NCBI RefSeq assembly: GCF_002287885.2
Contig: NZ_CP016768.2
Location: 1,116,001 to 1,180,000, forward strand
Source of the DNA: Candidatus Nanopelagicus limnes
Lineage (GTDB): Bacteria; Actinomycetota; Actinomycetes; Nanopelagicales; Nanopelagicaceae
Length of the DNA: 64,000 nt
Direction of reading: 5' to 3'
The translations under genes were made by a program, and so were the position numbers. Shown piece by piece: positions 8,048-19,160 of this stretch; positions within the stretch are counted from its first letter, which is position 1; every line of letters starts with the position of its first letter. A model generated the notes under the pieces. That model was not told where the DNA came from. It saw nothing but the letters and a program-made list of their open reading frames with translations, and did no database searches.

Positions 8048-9001
8048 GTTATTCAAAGCCTCTTTTGCAGCTCCTGCAGGGAGATCAATTAGCAAATCAT
8101 TTGCTTCAGTTGCAACTTTACTTAGGTAGTCTTGAACTTTCTTTAAAGCTTTATGCTTTCTAAGTTCTGAAATGACACTCGGTAAATCTTCATCAGTAAT
8201 TGGCTTATTCAATTTATTGATCAAATCCTTATCGGCTGGATCATTATCAGCCATTACAAAAAGAGTTACTAAAGTAGGAATTCCTTCTTTAAGATCTGTG
8301 CCAGGAGTTTTTCCAGAGGCAGTTTCATTGCTTGCGATGTCTAATAAATCATCTGCTACTTGAAATGCCACACCAATTTTTTCGCCAAATTTAGTTAACG
8401 TTTCAACAACAGTTGGCGATGCTCCTGAAAGAAGTGCACCAAAACGAGCACTTGTTGCAATCAAAGATCCGGTTTTATCGGCAACCACTTTCATGTAGTG
8501 ATCTATTTGTGAGAGCCCCTCGCTTTTGCCTTGAGTTTCCTTTATTTGACCAATAACTAAACGCTCAAAAGTTTTTGCTTGTAACTTAACTGCTTCAGGT
8601 CCGATATCAGCCAACATGTCAGACACTTTAGAAAATAAATAATCTCCGGTCAGAATTGCTACTGCGTTATTCCATTTCTTATTAGCGCTAATTACGCCAC
8701 GTCGCAAAACTGCATCATCCATTACATCGTCGTGATACAAAGTAGCCAGGTGAGTTAATTCGCAACAAACAGCCGCTTTAATAATGTCATAATTGGTTGG
8801 ATCACCAAATTGCGCTGAAATTAAAGTTAATAAAGGTCTAAGTCGTTTGCCGCCAGCTTCAACCAGATGCCTAGAGGTCTCAACAACGAGCGGGTAATCC
8901 CCTTGAATATGTGATCGCATTAAATCTTCGACTTTTTTCATGTCTGCGATTAATGATGCTTCCAGCTGTTTATCTAGATTAGGAATACCTACTTGATTCA
9001 T
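8015..9001 (-). CDS. Long-chain polyprenyl diphosphate synthase
   Basis: 328-residue trans-prenyl chain synthase that condenses isopentenyl diphosphate units. It has the first aspartate-rich motif DDVMD (about 91–95), the second DDLLD (about 217–221) and the GGKRLRP substrate-binding arginines (about 50–56). The fifth residue before the first motif is alanine rather than an aromatic, which by family rules allows a long product. It starts directly at the nuoN stop, so it is the last gene of the menG–nuo run; the likely product is the side chain that MenA joins to dihydroxynaphthoate. Homologues are called IspB, HepT or GrcC. Chain length cannot be read from sequence. Confidence 0.92.
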   Translation of the reverse strand: MNQVGIPNLDKQLEASLIADMKKVEDLMRSHIQGDYPLVVETSRHLVEAGGKRLRPLLTLISAQFGDPTNYDIIKAAVCCELTHLATLYHDDVMDDAVLRRGVISANKKWNNAVAILTGDYLFSKVSDMLADIGPEAVKLQAKTFERLVIGQIKETQGKSEGLSQIDHYMKVVADKTGSLIATSARFGALLSGASPTVVETLTKFGEKIGVAFQVADDLLDIASNETASGKTPGTDLKEGIPTLVTLFVMADNDPADKDLINKLNKPITDEDLPSVISELRKHKALKKVQDYLSKVATEANDLLIDLPAGAAKEALNNLTFALVNRST

Positions 9002-10510
9002 TTATTTGATAAAAGTAGAGAAGTTTTCGGCGACATTAAGTAATAGCGAAGGTGCTAATCCCAGAACTGCAGATATCGCAGTTGCAACCGTGATTGAAAT
9101 TCTGCTCTTTACACTTGGAATGATTACTGAAACAGAATCATTTACTGGATCAGTAAAGAACACCATGATTATTACTCGAATGTAGAAGAAGGCGGCAATG
9201 GCGCTAGCTAGTACGCCAGTAACAACTAGGGCAATATTTCCTGATTGATATGCGGCTGAGAAAATTGCAAACTTGCCAATAAATCCAGAGGTAAGCGGAA
9301 TTCCAGCAAAACTTAGTAGCAAGAAAGCAAAGACTGCGCCAACTACAGGAGATTTCTTACCCAAGCCAATCCATCGATTTAAATCTGTGACTTCACCTGA
9401 TGAGTCTCGAACCAACCCTATAATTCCAAAAGCAGCCAATGTAGTTAGTCCATATGCCATTAGGTAAAACAATGAAGCGGCTAAGCCATCTTTATTCAAA
9501 GCTACAACACCTGAAAGTAAGAAGCCAGCATGAGCTATTGATGAATATGCCAACATTCTTTTTACATCGCGTTGCGCAATTGCAACTACTGAACCTAGCA
9601 ACATGGTTAATATGGCAATTACTGTAATTATTGGACGCCATAAAGTTTCCACTTCAGCGAAACCAATATAGAAAATTCTTAAGATTGCGCCAAAGGCGGC
9701 TACTTTTGTGCAAGCTGCCATAAAAGCAGTAATTGGCGTTGGCGCTCCTTGGTATACATCAGGAGTCCAAGAGTGGAACGGAACCGCGCTTATTTTAAAT
9801 AACAATCCAACTGATACAAAGACAATACCAATTAACAAAAATACTTCATTGGCACTTCCAGCTGCAGCGCTTATGCCAACTAGTGAAATTGTGCCAGCGT
9901 AGCCATACAGGAATGCTGCGCCGAACAAGAAGAAAGCCGACGCGTATGCGCCTAATAAAAAGTACTTAAGGGCAGCCTCTTGTGAGAGCAAGCGTTTACG
10001 TCTGCTTAATCCTGCAAGTAAGTAAAGAGGCAGCGAGAAAACCTCTAGAGCAACAAATAAAGTAATCAAGTCAGTTGCTACTGGAAATAGCATCATGCCT
10101 GCTACGGCAAATAGGAAGAGTGGGAAAATCTCAGTTTGTTGATTATTTTGCTGCAACGCAATGGCTTCCTCATTGGAGCCAGGAATTGCAGAAGCTTGGG
10201 CTGTGAAATTATCTTGATCAGCTATTAGCAATACTGCAATCAGCGCCAAAATAACTACTGTTGCTTGTAAAAAGATTCCTGCTTTATCAATTGTCACTGA
10301 ATTAACTGCTGCAGTGGTTGATGAAAGGTCTCGAATTCGCCACAGCTGAAGTAAAGATAAAAGTAAAGCCCCAACGCTAACTGTTAGTTGAACAGCAGCC
10401 CGGTGCGTTTTCCCCATGAAAGCTTCAATTAAAACTCCGATTACAGCAGCTGCAAAAACTATCAACATAGGTGATAGGAGCATGTAACCAAGTGATGGCG
10501 CGGTTAACAT
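9002..10510 (-). CDS. nuoN: NADH-quinone oxidoreductase subunit N
   Basis: 502-residue antiporter-like membrane subunit of complex I, about 14 transmembrane helices. Proton channel features are visible: KYFLLGAYASAFFLFG, VPFHSWTPDVYQGAPTPITAFMA with the conserved lysine-bearing helices (CTKVAAFGAILR), and the second-half RDVKRMLAYSSIAHAGFLLSG. It follows nuoM with a one-base overlap and is followed without gap by the polyprenyl synthase gene. Subunits L, M and N each pump protons as NADH electrons reach menaquinone. Confidence 0.95.
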   Translation of the reverse strand: MLTAPSLGYMLLSPMLIVFAAAVIGVLIEAFMGKTHRAAVQLTVSVGALLLSLLQLWRIRDLSSTTAAVNSVTIDKAGIFLQATVVILALIAVLLIADQDNFTAQASAIPGSNEEAIALQQNNQQTEIFPLFLFAVAGMMLFPVATDLITLFVALEVFSLPLYLLAGLSRRKRLLSQEAALKYFLLGAYASAFFLFGAAFLYGYAGTISLVGISAAAGSANEVFLLIGIVFVSVGLLFKISAVPFHSWTPDVYQGAPTPITAFMAACTKVAAFGAILRIFYIGFAEVETLWRPIITVIAILTMLLGSVVAIAQRDVKRMLAYSSIAHAGFLLSGVVALNKDGLAASLFYLMAYGLTTLAAFGIIGLVRDSSGEVTDLNRWIGLGKKSPVVGAVFAFLLLSFAGIPLTSGFIGKFAIFSAAYQSGNIALVVTGVLASAIAAFFYIRVIIMVFFTDPVNDSVSVIIPSVKSRISITVATAISAVLGLAPSLLLNVAENFSTFIK

Positions 10511-12015
10511 TATTTATTCACCTCCGCAACTGGATCAGTGAAGCCAGCATTTGCAACGATTTTCTCTGAAGTTGGATTTATCAAATCTAAAACTGGTTTT
10601 GGATAAAAGCCCATGACTACGATAACTGCAATTACTGGCGCAATTGCAATTTTTTCGCGAAGGTTTAAATCTTTTAGATTTTCATTACCCTCAGTTGTTG
10701 GACCATGTAAAGTTTTTTGGATAGGAATCAAGATATACAACGCTGCTAGAACTATTCCTAAAGTTCCAATGACAGCTGCCACGGGATATCTTGTATAGGT
10801 TCCAACTAGAACTAAGAATTCGCTAACAAAGCTTGATAAACCTGGCAATGCCAAACCCGACATACCAGCAATAAAGAAGCTCCATGCCATTACTGGTGTG
10901 ACTCTCTGCAATCCACCAAAATCAGAAATCGTTGAAGATTTTCTACGTGCCATCATCCAACCTGCAACCAAAAATAGAGCGGCGGTCGAAAATCCATGAT
11001 TTACCATATATAGATTAGCGCCTGACATTCCTTGTGATGTCATTGCAAAGATACCCATTGTTATAAAACCAAAGTGCGAGATAGAAGTGAATGCAATTAA
11101 TCCTTTAATATCTTTTTGGCCAATTGCCATGAATGCACCATAAATTATTGAAATAACTGCCAGGGTAATAATTAGTGGAGTAAAAGTCTTGCTTGCATCA
11201 GGGAATAAAGCTAGGCAAAATCTGATCATTCCGTATGTGCCAACTTTGTCTAATACTCCAAGTAGTAATACAGATGTTCCTGGGGTGGCAGATTTAGCAG
11301 CATCTGGTAGCCAGGTGTGAAATGGCCACAGTGGCGCTTTGATTGCAAATGCTATGAAAAATCCTAAGAATAAAAAGTTTTCAGTTTGATTATCTATCTC
11401 AAGTGTTGCTAATTGTGTTAGATCAAATGTTGCACCAATTTGGTTTCCTGAGATTACATAAATTCCAATTATTGAAGCCAGCATTAGTAGTCCGCCAAAT
11501 AAGCTGTAAAGAAGGAATTTAATAGCCGCAGCAGATCTATTTCCTGTGCCATAACCACCGATTAAGAAATAAACTGGAATCAGCATTGCCTCGAAGAAAA
11601 CGTAAAATAAAAACAGATCAGTGGCAGCGAATACGCCGATCATCATCGTCTCTAAAATCAAGATCAAAACGTAGAAAGTTTTAACTCCCCAACGCCCACC
11701 TTCAGACTCATTCCAGGTTGCTAATACAACTATTGGAACCAAAATTGTTGATAGCAGGATTAAAACTAGAGATATTCCATCTACGCCAACAGCAAAATTT
11801 ATATTAAAGGCTGATATCCAGGAGTTACTTTGCACATATTGCATCGTTGTTACTGATTTATCAAAGCCTAGGGCCAAGAATATTGAGCCAATTGCGACCA
11901 AGGTGGTTACTACAAATACATACTTTTTAATTAATTCTGAATTCTTGCTCGGTAAGAAGTAGATTAGTCCAGCACCTAGCAGCGGTAGTGCTCCAATTAA
12001 AGTTAATAAACTCAC
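10510..12015 (-). CDS. nuoM: NADH-quinone oxidoreductase subunit M
   Basis: Antiporter-like membrane subunit of complex I, about 501 residues. Diagnostic blocks are [14 protein letters not shown] (with the essential glutamate of this subunit), [34 protein letters not shown] and [18 protein letters not shown]. The frame is open to a TTG at 12030, but GTG 12015 is preferred: it gives a four-base overlap with the nuoL stop like many junctions of this operon, and GGTGA lies six bases before it. The distal membrane arm order L-M-N is preserved. Confidence 0.95.
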   Translation of the reverse strand: MSLLTLIGALPLLGAGLIYFLPSKNSELIKKYVFVVTTLVAIGSIFLALGFDKSVTTMQYVQSNSWISAFNINFAVGVDGISLVLILLSTILVPIVVLATWNESEGGRWGVKTFYVLILILETMMIGVFAATDLFLFYVFFEAMLIPVYFLIGGYGTGNRSAAAIKFLLYSLFGGLLMLASIIGIYVISGNQIGATFDLTQLATLEIDNQTENFLFLGFFIAFAIKAPLWPFHTWLPDAAKSATPGTSVLLLGVLDKVGTYGMIRFCLALFPDASKTFTPLIITLAVISIIYGAFMAIGQKDIKGLIAFTSISHFGFITMGIFAMTSQGMSGANLYMVNHGFSTAALFLVAGWMMARRKSSTISDFGGLQRVTPVMAWSFFIAGMSGLALPGLSSFVSEFLVLVGTYTRYPVAAVIGTLGIVLAALYILIPIQKTLHGPTTEGNENLKDLNLREKIAIAPVIAVIVVMGFYPKPVLDLINPTSEKIVANAGFTDPVAEVNK

Positions 12016-13901
12016 GCTGTCACCGCCCAAATAGTTGCGATCAGTGCCAAGGCACCGATAACCATCAGTAGCGCGTAACTTCTAACATAACCATTTTGCA
12101 GGGTTCGTAATTTATTACCAGTTGATATTGAAACACTGCCAACTGCTCTAACTAAACCATCAATAAATAGGTAATCAATGTTTAATAGATTTCTTACTAA
12201 AGATTGTCCAGGACGCATTAAAGTTGCCTCGTTGAAATCATCCTGGAATAAATCTCGTCGAGCTGCTTTAGTTAACATCGAAACTTTTTCTGGAGCCTTA
12301 TCTAATTGATCACCACGATATTTGAGTACTGCAATTGAGATGCCAATTGCTACAACCGCTAATGTCATTAGCGAGACAACAATTGGTGGTAGTAACTCTT
12401 TATGATGTTCCTTTAATGGATTAACAACTGGTTCTAGCCAATGAACTAATGATTCTCCTCGAGACAAAAGGTAACCAGAGCCCACTGATCCCACAGAGAG
12501 TAATCCGATTGGTATCAACATCAGGGCTGGGCTTTCATGAGGCTCATCTTTATGGCCCCATCTTTCATTTCCGAAGAAAGTTAAAATCACAACACGAGTC
12601 ATATAGAAAGCGGTGATCATTGCACCCAAAAGAGTGGCTAGTCCCAAAGCTAAACCTTTAATACCACCTTCATTAAATGCGGTTTCAATGATTTTATCTT
12701 TTGAATAAAAGCCTGCGAATGGTGGAACTCCGATGATGGCCAAATATCCCAAACCAAAAGTTAATGCTGTTATCGGCATAAACTTTCCAATACCGCCATA
12801 TTTGCGCATGTTCACTTCATCCTTCATGCCATGCATAACCGATCCGGCACCTAAAAACATACTTGCCTTGAAGAAACCGTGAGTTAATAAATGCATGATT
12901 GCAAATGCATATCCAATTGGGCCTAACCCAGTTGCTAAAATCATGTAACCAATTTGAGACATCGTAGAAGCTGCTAATGCTTTTTTAATATCATCTTTTG
13001 CTGTACCAATAATTGCGCCGAATAGAAGTGTTATTCCACCAATGATTAAAACCATTAGTTGTGCAACAGGAGCTTCATCAAATACAAAATTAGATCTAGT
13101 AATCAAATAAACGCCAGCAGTTACCATCGTTGCAGCGTGGATCAAAGCTGAAACTGGAGTTGGGCCTGCCATTGCATCTCCTAGCCAAGATTGCAATGGG
13201 AATTGTGCTGATTTTCCGCAAGCAGCAAGCAAAAGCATTAAGCCAATAGCAGTTAACTGCGTAGAGGATGCTTGATCAACATTTTCCTTCATTCCAGCGA
13301 ATGAAACATCACCAAAGGTTGCAAAGGCAATCATTATTGCAAGTGATAGTCCAACATCGCCAACTCGATTCGCAACAAAAGCTTTTTTCGCCGCGGTTGC
13401 ATAAGCTGGTTTTTGATTCCAGAATCCGATTAACAAATAGGAAGCTAATCCCACGCCTTCCCATCCAACATACAAATTCAAATAAGAATCACCTAAAACT
13501 AGAAGCAGCATTGACGCAATAAACAAATTCAAATATGCAAAAAATCTGCGTCGATCAAGATCATGTGACATATAAGCAATTGAATAAACGTGAATCAGCG
13601 TGCCAACACCTGTAATCAAAAGAACAAAGCAAATTGATAATTGGTCTAAAAGAAGTGAGGCATCGACATTAAAGGAGCCGACCGATATCCAGGTAAATAA
13701 TTTTTGAGTTACTGCTCTGCTTTCCTCTGGCCGACCTTGCATTGCGAAAAACTCAACTACTCCGATTGTGAAGGTTGAGGCAGAAACAATGGTGCCCATG
13801 ATGTGGCCCCATGAATTAGCCCGTTTTCCAGCTAACAATAAAATTGCAGAGCTAAATAAAGGTAGTGCAATTAGCCAAAGTAAATTCTCAGACGTCTGCA
13901 T
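12012..13901 (-). CDS. nuoL: NADH-quinone oxidoreductase subunit L
   Basis: 629-residue largest membrane subunit of complex I, at the tip of the membrane arm. The antiporter core has [18 protein letters not shown], the channel blocks [27 protein letters not shown] (quoted residues overlap two helices) and [21 protein letters not shown]-terminal part after about residue 480 has the long lateral helix that runs along M and N and a final membrane anchor. It begins three bases after nuoK. Length is normal for actinobacterial NuoL. Confidence 0.95.
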   Translation of the reverse strand: MQTSENLLWLIALPLFSSAILLLAGKRANSWGHIMGTIVSASTFTIGVVEFFAMQGRPEESRAVTQKLFTWISVGSFNVDASLLLDQLSICFVLLITGVGTLIHVYSIAYMSHDLDRRRFFAYLNLFIASMLLLVLGDSYLNLYVGWEGVGLASYLLIGFWNQKPAYATAAKKAFVANRVGDVGLSLAIMIAFATFGDVSFAGMKENVDQASSTQLTAIGLMLLLAACGKSAQFPLQSWLGDAMAGPTPVSALIHAATMVTAGVYLITRSNFVFDEAPVAQLMVLIIGGITLLFGAIIGTAKDDIKKALAASTMSQIGYMILATGLGPIGYAFAIMHLLTHGFFKASMFLGAGSVMHGMKDEVNMRKYGGIGKFMPITALTFGLGYLAIIGVPPFAGFYSKDKIIETAFNEGGIKGLALGLATLLGAMITAFYMTRVVILTFFGNERWGHKDEPHESPALMLIPIGLLSVGSVGSGYLLSRGESLVHWLEPVVNPLKEHHKELLPPIVVSLMTLAVVAIGISIAVLKYRGDQLDKAPEKVSMLTKAARRDLFQDDFNEATLMRPGQSLVRNLLNIDYLFIDGLVRAVGSVSISTGNKLRTLQNGYVRSYALLMVIGALALIATIWAVTA

Positions 13902-13904
13902 TCT

Positions 13905-14204
13905 TTATCTCTTCAACAAACTTGCATCATCAACTGATGCAGAACGCCTAGAGCGGTAAATCGTCACAATGATTGCCAATCCCACAACCACTTCACATGC
14001 TGCGACAACCATTGTGAAGAAAGCAACTACCTGTCCCTCTAAATTACTGTTGATTCTTGCAAAAGTAACAAATGCCAAATTTGCTGCATTCAACATAAGC
14101 TCGATACACATAAAGACAACGATTGAATTCCGACGAACTACTACGCCAATTGCACCAATCGTAAATAAAATCGCGGAGAGGTAGAGATAATTAGCAATTG
14201 CCAT
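13905..14204 (-). CDS. nuoK: NADH-quinone oxidoreductase subunit K
   Basis: 99 residues with three membrane helices. Helix two holds [16 protein letters not shown] with the conserved glutamate that lies in the central hydrophilic axis of complex I; a second acidic residue is in helix three ([11 protein letters not shown]). It overlaps the nuoJ stop by one base and is the usual partner between J and L. Confidence 0.95.
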   Translation of the reverse strand: MAIANYLYLSAILFTIGAIGVVVRRNSIVVFMCIELMLNAANLAFVTFARINSNLEGQVVAFFTMVVAACEVVVGLAIIVTIYRSRRSASVDDASLLKR

Positions 14205-14986
14205 TACTTCTCCTCCTCTTCTTCACTCTTCATTTGGAAAGTTGCGCTTTCTATCATGTCGCCTCGCGCCTGTAAGACATTAGAGATTGAAGTTGGTGCA
14301 GCCTTTCCAGTTGGCAGTAACGCTGGAACATCTACTGCATTATGCAGTGCATAAACGCCAGCAGCAGGTAATCCGGCAGCATCATTGAGATTATCTTTTC
14401 TAAATCTTGCAATTGAAAGATCTCGTTGAGCAAATTTAGATTTACTCTTTTGGCTATGTCCTAAAACCATTGCACCTAATGCTGCCGTTATAAGTAATGC
14501 CGAAACTACTTCAAATGCGAAGACGTATCTTGTAAATAACTGCTCAGCAATTCCAAATGCATTTCCTTCTGCGTTTGCTACAGAAAGTCCATAGATAGGA
14601 CGACCAAATGTTGCTCTTCCAATCAGAGTTACCAATAATCCACCAAAACCAATTGCTGCCACTATGGAAACTGGACGAAGCCCTGGAATATTTTCTTCCA
14701 ATGAATCTGAAGTATCGACACCAACTAACATCAAGATAAAAAGGAATAACATCATTACCGCACCGGTGTAAACAACTATTTGAACAATTCCTAAAAAGAG
14801 TGCATCTTGAGCGATATAGAAAATCGCCAATGAAATCATTACCCAGGCTAATAAAAGAGCTGAGTGGACAGCTTTCTTAACTAACAACATTCCTAATGCG
14901 GCAATAACTGAAAGCGGGGCTAGAAAATAAAATAAATAAGATTCTGGCGCTGCAGTAGTGCCAATATCTAATGCAAAACTAATCAT
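14204..14986 (-). CDS. nuoJ: NADH-quinone oxidoreductase subunit J
   Basis: About 260 residues. The first 170 or so hold five membrane helices, including the family block [20 protein letters not shown] around the helix whose pi-bulge couples the quinone site to proton channels. A hydrophilic C-terminal tail of about 90 residues (with [14 protein letters not shown]) is common in actinobacterial NuoJ and absent from E. coli. ATG 14986 overlaps nuoI by eight bases; a GTG at 14998 is possible but has no ribosome site. Confidence 0.93.
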   Translation of the reverse strand: MISFALDIGTTAAPESYLFYFLAPLSVIAALGMLLVKKAVHSALLLAWVMISLAIFYIAQDALFLGIVQIVVYTGAVMMLFLFILMLVGVDTSDSLEENIPGLRPVSIVAAIGFGGLLVTLIGRATFGRPIYGLSVANAEGNAFGIAEQLFTRYVFAFEVVSALLITAALGAMVLGHSQKSKSKFAQRDLSIARFRKDNLNDAAGLPAAGVYALHNAVDVPALLPTGKAAPTSISNVLQARGDMIESATFQMKSEEEEEK

Positions 14987-15602
14987 CTTTTGCCACACCT
15001 TGTGATGGGTGAGAGCCTGTTACTTCGCCTCGATAATAATTTCCGTCATCAGTATTTGGGTACATTGGATGTGGTGGTGGAACCATCCCAGCACGTAGTG
15101 GGCCTAACAGATCATCTTTTTCAAATATTAATTTACCTCGAGTGCTATCAGCTAACTCATACTCATTTGTCATCGTCAACGCTCGAGTAGGACAGGCTTC
15201 AATGCAAAGGCCACAGAAGATGCATCTTAAATAATTTATTTGATAAACCTTGCCATATCGCTCACCAGGTGAGAATTGTTCACCCTCTTTATTGTCAGCA
15301 CCCTCAACATAAATTGCATCTGCTGGACATGCCCAAGCACATAGCTCACAACCAATGCATTTTTCTAATCCATCTGGGTGACGATTTAGTTGATGCCGAC
15401 CATGAAATCGCTCTGCCGTTGGCTCTTTAACCTCTGGATATTGAACTGTATTAACTTTTTTAAACATTGTTTTAAAAGTTACCCAAAAGCCCAAGAGTTG
15501 TTTTGGCAGGCTTGCACTTGAATGATCTGTAATTGGTGCCTTTGATTGATCAGCTTTTGCTAAACCAAACTCTTCGTGACGAGGCAATAATTCATCAGCC
15601 AT
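14979..15602 (-). CDS. nuoI: NADH-quinone oxidoreductase subunit I
   Basis: 207-residue iron-sulfur subunit linking the peripheral arm to the quinone site. Two 4Fe-4S motifs are intact: [16 protein letters not shown] and [16 protein letters not shown], binding clusters N6a and N6b. The C-terminal tail ends in a short Gly/His/Pro-rich stretch, usual for actinobacteria. It overlaps nuoH by eight bases. Confidence 0.96.
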   Translation of the reverse strand: MADELLPRHEEFGLAKADQSKAPITDHSSASLPKQLLGFWVTFKTMFKKVNTVQYPEVKEPTAERFHGRHQLNRHPDGLEKCIGCELCAWACPADAIYVEGADNKEGEQFSPGERYGKVYQINYLRCIFCGLCIEACPTRALTMTNEYELADSTRGKLIFEKDDLLGPLRAGMVPPPHPMYPNTDDGNYYRGEVTGSHPSQGVAKDD

Positions 15603-16818
15603 TTAATTGCTCCGCTCTAGAGGTAGGTATCGCTGGTACTGGAAAACTTGGTTGAGTGGTATCAATAATCTTTGCTGCTTCAGCAAGCTTAGTTTTTTGA
15701 CGATCAATCAAAGATGTTACGGCTAAGTACAACAGAGCAACTGTGAATACAAAGGCGAATATCAATGCTTGTGGGGCGTTTTGTTGAGACATTACACGTA
15801 AAGTTGCCACGACTAAAATCCATACAAGTGAAAACGGAATTAACACTTTCCAACCAAACTTCATAAATTGGTCATACCGAAGTCGTGGCAGAGTTCCTCG
15901 TAGCCACACAAATACGAAGAAGAAAGCTAGTACCTTCACAAAGAACCAAACTAAAGTAAACCAACCACCAAGCCATTGTTCAGTGAATCCAAGACCAGGA
16001 AGTGCTCTATATCCACCAAGGAATAAGGTCGTTGCAAGTGCTGAAACTGCAATGATATTTACATATTCAGATAAGAAAAATAGTGCGAACTTAAGGGATG
16101 AGTATTCGGTATGGAATCCACCAACTAATTCACCTTCTGCTTCTGCCAAATCGAAAGGTGCGCGATTTGTTTCTCCAACCATTGAAATTGCATAAATAAC
16201 AAATGATGGGAATAAAACAACTGCATACCACCACTGATCTTGCGCGGCGACAATTTCTGAGGTTGACATTGATCCGGCATAAATAAACACCGCAACAAGT
16301 GATAGACCCATTGCAACTTCATATGAAATAACTTGAGCTGAAGAGCGAAGCCCACCTAATAATGGATAGGTAGATCCAGATGACCAACCTGCCAACACAA
16401 TTCCATAAACTCCAACTGAAGCAATCGCTAGTACATAAAGCACGCCAACTGATAGATCTGTTAATTGCATGGCAGTTTGTTGGCCAAAGAAGTTAACAGG
16501 ACCTGTCATTGGAATTACAGCAAATGCCATGAAACATGCAGTTGTGCTAATAATTGGCGCAATGACAAACACAATTCGATCAGCAGCCTTTGGAATTAAA
16601 TCTTCTTTCAAGGCTAGCTTTACGCCATCGACTAAAGCTTGCAGTAAACCAAACTTACCTACTCTGTTAGGTCCACTTCGCTGTTGCATTCTTGCAACAA
16701 TTCTTCGCTCGCCCCAAACAGACATAATGGTTAGAAAAACGCATGCAGCAAAAATAATTAATCCCTTAAGTGCAATTATCCAACCTGGGTCTTGGCTAAT
16801 TAACTGTGCATTAGTCAT
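15595..16818 (-). CDS. nuoH: NADH-quinone oxidoreductase subunit H
   Basis: 407-residue membrane subunit forming the quinone chamber with B and D. It has [18 protein letters not shown] in the first loop, [10 protein letters not shown], the E-rich loop [20 protein letters not shown] that guides protons, and [13 protein letters not shown] near the end. About eight membrane helices. Its start overlaps the nuoG stop by four bases. The C-terminal 40 residues are polar and variable. Confidence 0.96.
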   Translation of the reverse strand: MTNAQLISQDPGWIIALKGLIIFAACVFLTIMSVWGERRIVARMQQRSGPNRVGKFGLLQALVDGVKLALKEDLIPKAADRIVFVIAPIISTTACFMAFAVIPMTGPVNFFGQQTAMQLTDLSVGVLYVLAIASVGVYGIVLAGWSSGSTYPLLGGLRSSAQVISYEVAMGLSLVAVFIYAGSMSTSEIVAAQDQWWYAVVLFPSFVIYAISMVGETNRAPFDLAEAEGELVGGFHTEYSSLKFALFFLSEYVNIIAVSALATTLFLGGYRALPGLGFTEQWLGGWFTLVWFFVKVLAFFFVFVWLRGTLPRLRYDQFMKFGWKVLIPFSLVWILVVATLRVMSQQNAPQALIFAFVFTVALLYLAVTSLIDRQKTKLAEAAKIIDTTQPSFPVPAIPTSRAEQLNG

Positions 16819-19160
16819 GCTTTAGCCACCTTAACAATTGAATTACTTACTACTCCTAAATTTCTAATCAGCTGGCTGTTTACTGAGTTTCTTGGTACCC
16901 AGACTGTCGATTCTTCAATATCTGCAATTACACAAGGCAACGTTACTGCGCCATAATTATTTGAAACTCTGACTAAATCATTTTCTTTAACTCCAAGAGA
17001 ATTAGCTCGAGACTTGCTAATTACAACAATTGAACCGCGAGCAGTTCCAGCTAAGTTCTCTTCGCCATCCTGCAAAGAACCCTTATCTAACAAGTTTCGC
17101 CAAGAAGAGAGTACTGCTTCATCAGAGTTAACAGATTTAGTGGAAATCGCTGCAGCCGACTTCATCTCTGGCTTAGCTCCATCCCAACTTCCTAACGACT
17201 CTAATTCAACTCTTGCAGACTTTACGGTTGGCAGATTTATTGATTTACCCATCTCATCAGCTAGCATCGAAAGAATTCTTACATCGCTACGATTAAGTGA
17301 TTGTTCTACTGCAGCTTCGAAATTTCTAACCTTTCCTTGCCAGTCCATAAATGAACCACTCTTTTCAACAACTGCTGCAACTGGTAGCACCACTGATGCA
17401 ATTTCAGTGATGTCACTCTGGCGAATTTCTAGTGAAACGACAAACTTCTTTGAAAGCTTCAACTTTGCATCAGGTGAAATATCCATTGGATCAACGCCGC
17501 CTATTACAACTGCTTGCAAATCTGAATTAATAATTTCCTGTGTATTCAACCCTGTTGCAGTTGGAAGTGAATTAACTGCCCATGCAGTTGCGATATCAAC
17601 TCTTGCAGCAGCTTCACTAACTAATCGATTACCTGGTAATGAATTTGGCATAGCTCCTGCTGCAATGGCGCCACGTTCACCAGCACGTCTAGGTACCCAA
17701 CCTAATTTTGCACCGCTGTCTTTTACCAATTTTGCAACAGCAGAAAGTGCACCCTGGGTTTCAGCAGCTCGCTCTCCGACTAATACAACTGACTTACCTG
17801 TTAAACCAGTAATTGAATTTATTGCTGCGACTTCATTTCCTGGCGCAGTTTTAATCAAATTAGCATTTAATTTTTCACTACCTCTGCTTGCTAGGGATGC
17901 TATTGAAGTTACTTTAATAGCCCGCTTATGAACTTGCTTGTAAATTCTTAAAAATACAATTGGAGATTCATCTTCTGGCTCAAAATTAATCAACACAACA
18001 TGATCAGCATTATCAATATCTTTATATGTTGCATTTGTTGCAACAGCGCTTAAGAAATCCATCTCTTCATCACTATGTAAGCGGGAACGAAAATCTATAT
18101 TGTTTGTTCCAAGAGTTATTCGAGCAAATTTACTATAACCATAAGCATCTTCAACGGTTGCTCTTCCGCCAACTAATACGCCAGCACGTGCATCTTTTAA
18201 TCCTGCTGCAGCAGCAGCTAAAGCGTCTGGCCAAGATGCCTCTTGCAATTGTCCATTGGAATCTCTAATCAATGGAGTTGTAATTCTATTTTTTGCTACC
18301 TCATACTTGAAAGCCCAGCGACCTTTATCGCAATTCCACTCTTCATTTACTGTCGCATCTTCACCGGCTAGTCGACGTAGTGTTTTTCCTCGTCTTACAT
18401 CGGTTCGCATCGCACATCCTGATGCACAGTGTTCGCATGCAGAATCTGTAGAAACTAAATCAAATGGTCTAGCCCTGAATCGGTATGAAGTTCCAGTTAA
18501 CGCACCCACTGGGCAAATCTGTACCGTATTTCCAGAGTAGTAAGAATCAAATGGTTCATCTTCATAAATGCCAACTTGTTGTAGTGCGCCTCGTTCATTT
18601 AATGTAATAAATGGATCACCAGCAATTTGTTCTGAAAATCTAGTACATCGTGCGCAAAGTACACATCGCTCACGATCTAACAAAACCTGAGATGATATCG
18701 CAACAGGTTTTTCAAATGTTCGCTTTACTCCTTCAAATCTTGATTCACTACGTCCATTAGACATCGCCTGATTTTGTAAAGGACACTCTCCGCCTTTATC
18801 GCAGACTGGGCAATCAAGTGGATGATTAATTAACAACAACTCCATAACACCTTTTTGCGCTTTATCAGCTACAGGTGAAGTTAATTGAGTCTTAACTACC
18901 ATCCCGTTCTCAACTGGAATTGTGCAAGATGCCTGTGGTTTTGGAAATGCTCGACCATTAATTTCGATATCCACTAAACACTGGCGACATGCTCCAGCTG
19001 GTGCAAGCAGTGGGTGATCACAAAATCTTGGAATTTGAATACCTAATTTTTCAGCAGCGCGAATAACTAATGTTCCTTTTGGGACCGTTACTTCAAAACC
19101 ATCGATTACGCAGGTAATCATCTCAACGGCTTGCTCTGTGCTTAGTTCTTGAATACTCAC
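16815..19160 (-). CDS. nuoG: NADH-quinone oxidoreductase subunit G
   Basis: 781-residue large iron-sulfur subunit of the peripheral arm. N-terminal 2Fe-2S ligands are C47, C58, C61 and C79 (cluster N1b). The His-ligated 4Fe-4S site is H113, C117, C120 and C126 (N5). A further site is C166, C169, C172 and C216 (N4). It also keeps CxxCxxxC-x27-C (C242, C245, C249, C277), the extra cluster N7 found only in some bacteria. The remainder is a molybdopterin-oxidoreductase-like fold without a cofactor site. It overlaps nuoF and nuoH by four bases each. Confidence 0.95.
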   Translation of the reverse strand: MSIQELSTEQAVEMITCVIDGFEVTVPKGTLVIRAAEKLGIQIPRFCDHPLLAPAGACRQCLVDIEINGRAFPKPQASCTIPVENGMVVKTQLTSPVADKAQKGVMELLLINHPLDCPVCDKGGECPLQNQAMSNGRSESRFEGVKRTFEKPVAISSQVLLDRERCVLCARCTRFSEQIAGDPFITLNERGALQQVGIYEDEPFDSYYSGNTVQICPVGALTGTSYRFRARPFDLVSTDSACEHCASGCAMRTDVRRGKTLRRLAGEDATVNEEWNCDKGRWAFKYEVAKNRITTPLIRDSNGQLQEASWPDALAAAAAGLKDARAGVLVGGRATVEDAYGYSKFARITLGTNNIDFRSRLHSDEEMDFLSAVATNATYKDIDNADHVVLINFEPEDESPIVFLRIYKQVHKRAIKVTSIASLASRGSEKLNANLIKTAPGNEVAAINSITGLTGKSVVLVGERAAETQGALSAVAKLVKDSGAKLGWVPRRAGERGAIAAGAMPNSLPGNRLVSEAAARVDIATAWAVNSLPTATGLNTQEIINSDLQAVVIGGVDPMDISPDAKLKLSKKFVVSLEIRQSDITEIASVVLPVAAVVEKSGSFMDWQGKVRNFEAAVEQSLNRSDVRILSMLADEMGKSINLPTVKSARVELESLGSWDGAKPEMKSAAAISTKSVNSDEAVLSSWRNLLDKGSLQDGEENLAGTARGSIVVISKSRANSLGVKENDLVRVSNNYGAVTLPCVIADIEESTVWVPRNSVNSQLIRNLGVVSNSIVKVAKA

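Noticed and set aside
17014-17931. 305-codon open frame on the plus strand
   Set aside because: It lies wholly opposite nuoG, whose iron-sulfur motifs are intact. The product is Ser/Ala/Thr rich with no domain, typical of the antisense frame of an AT-leaning coding gene.
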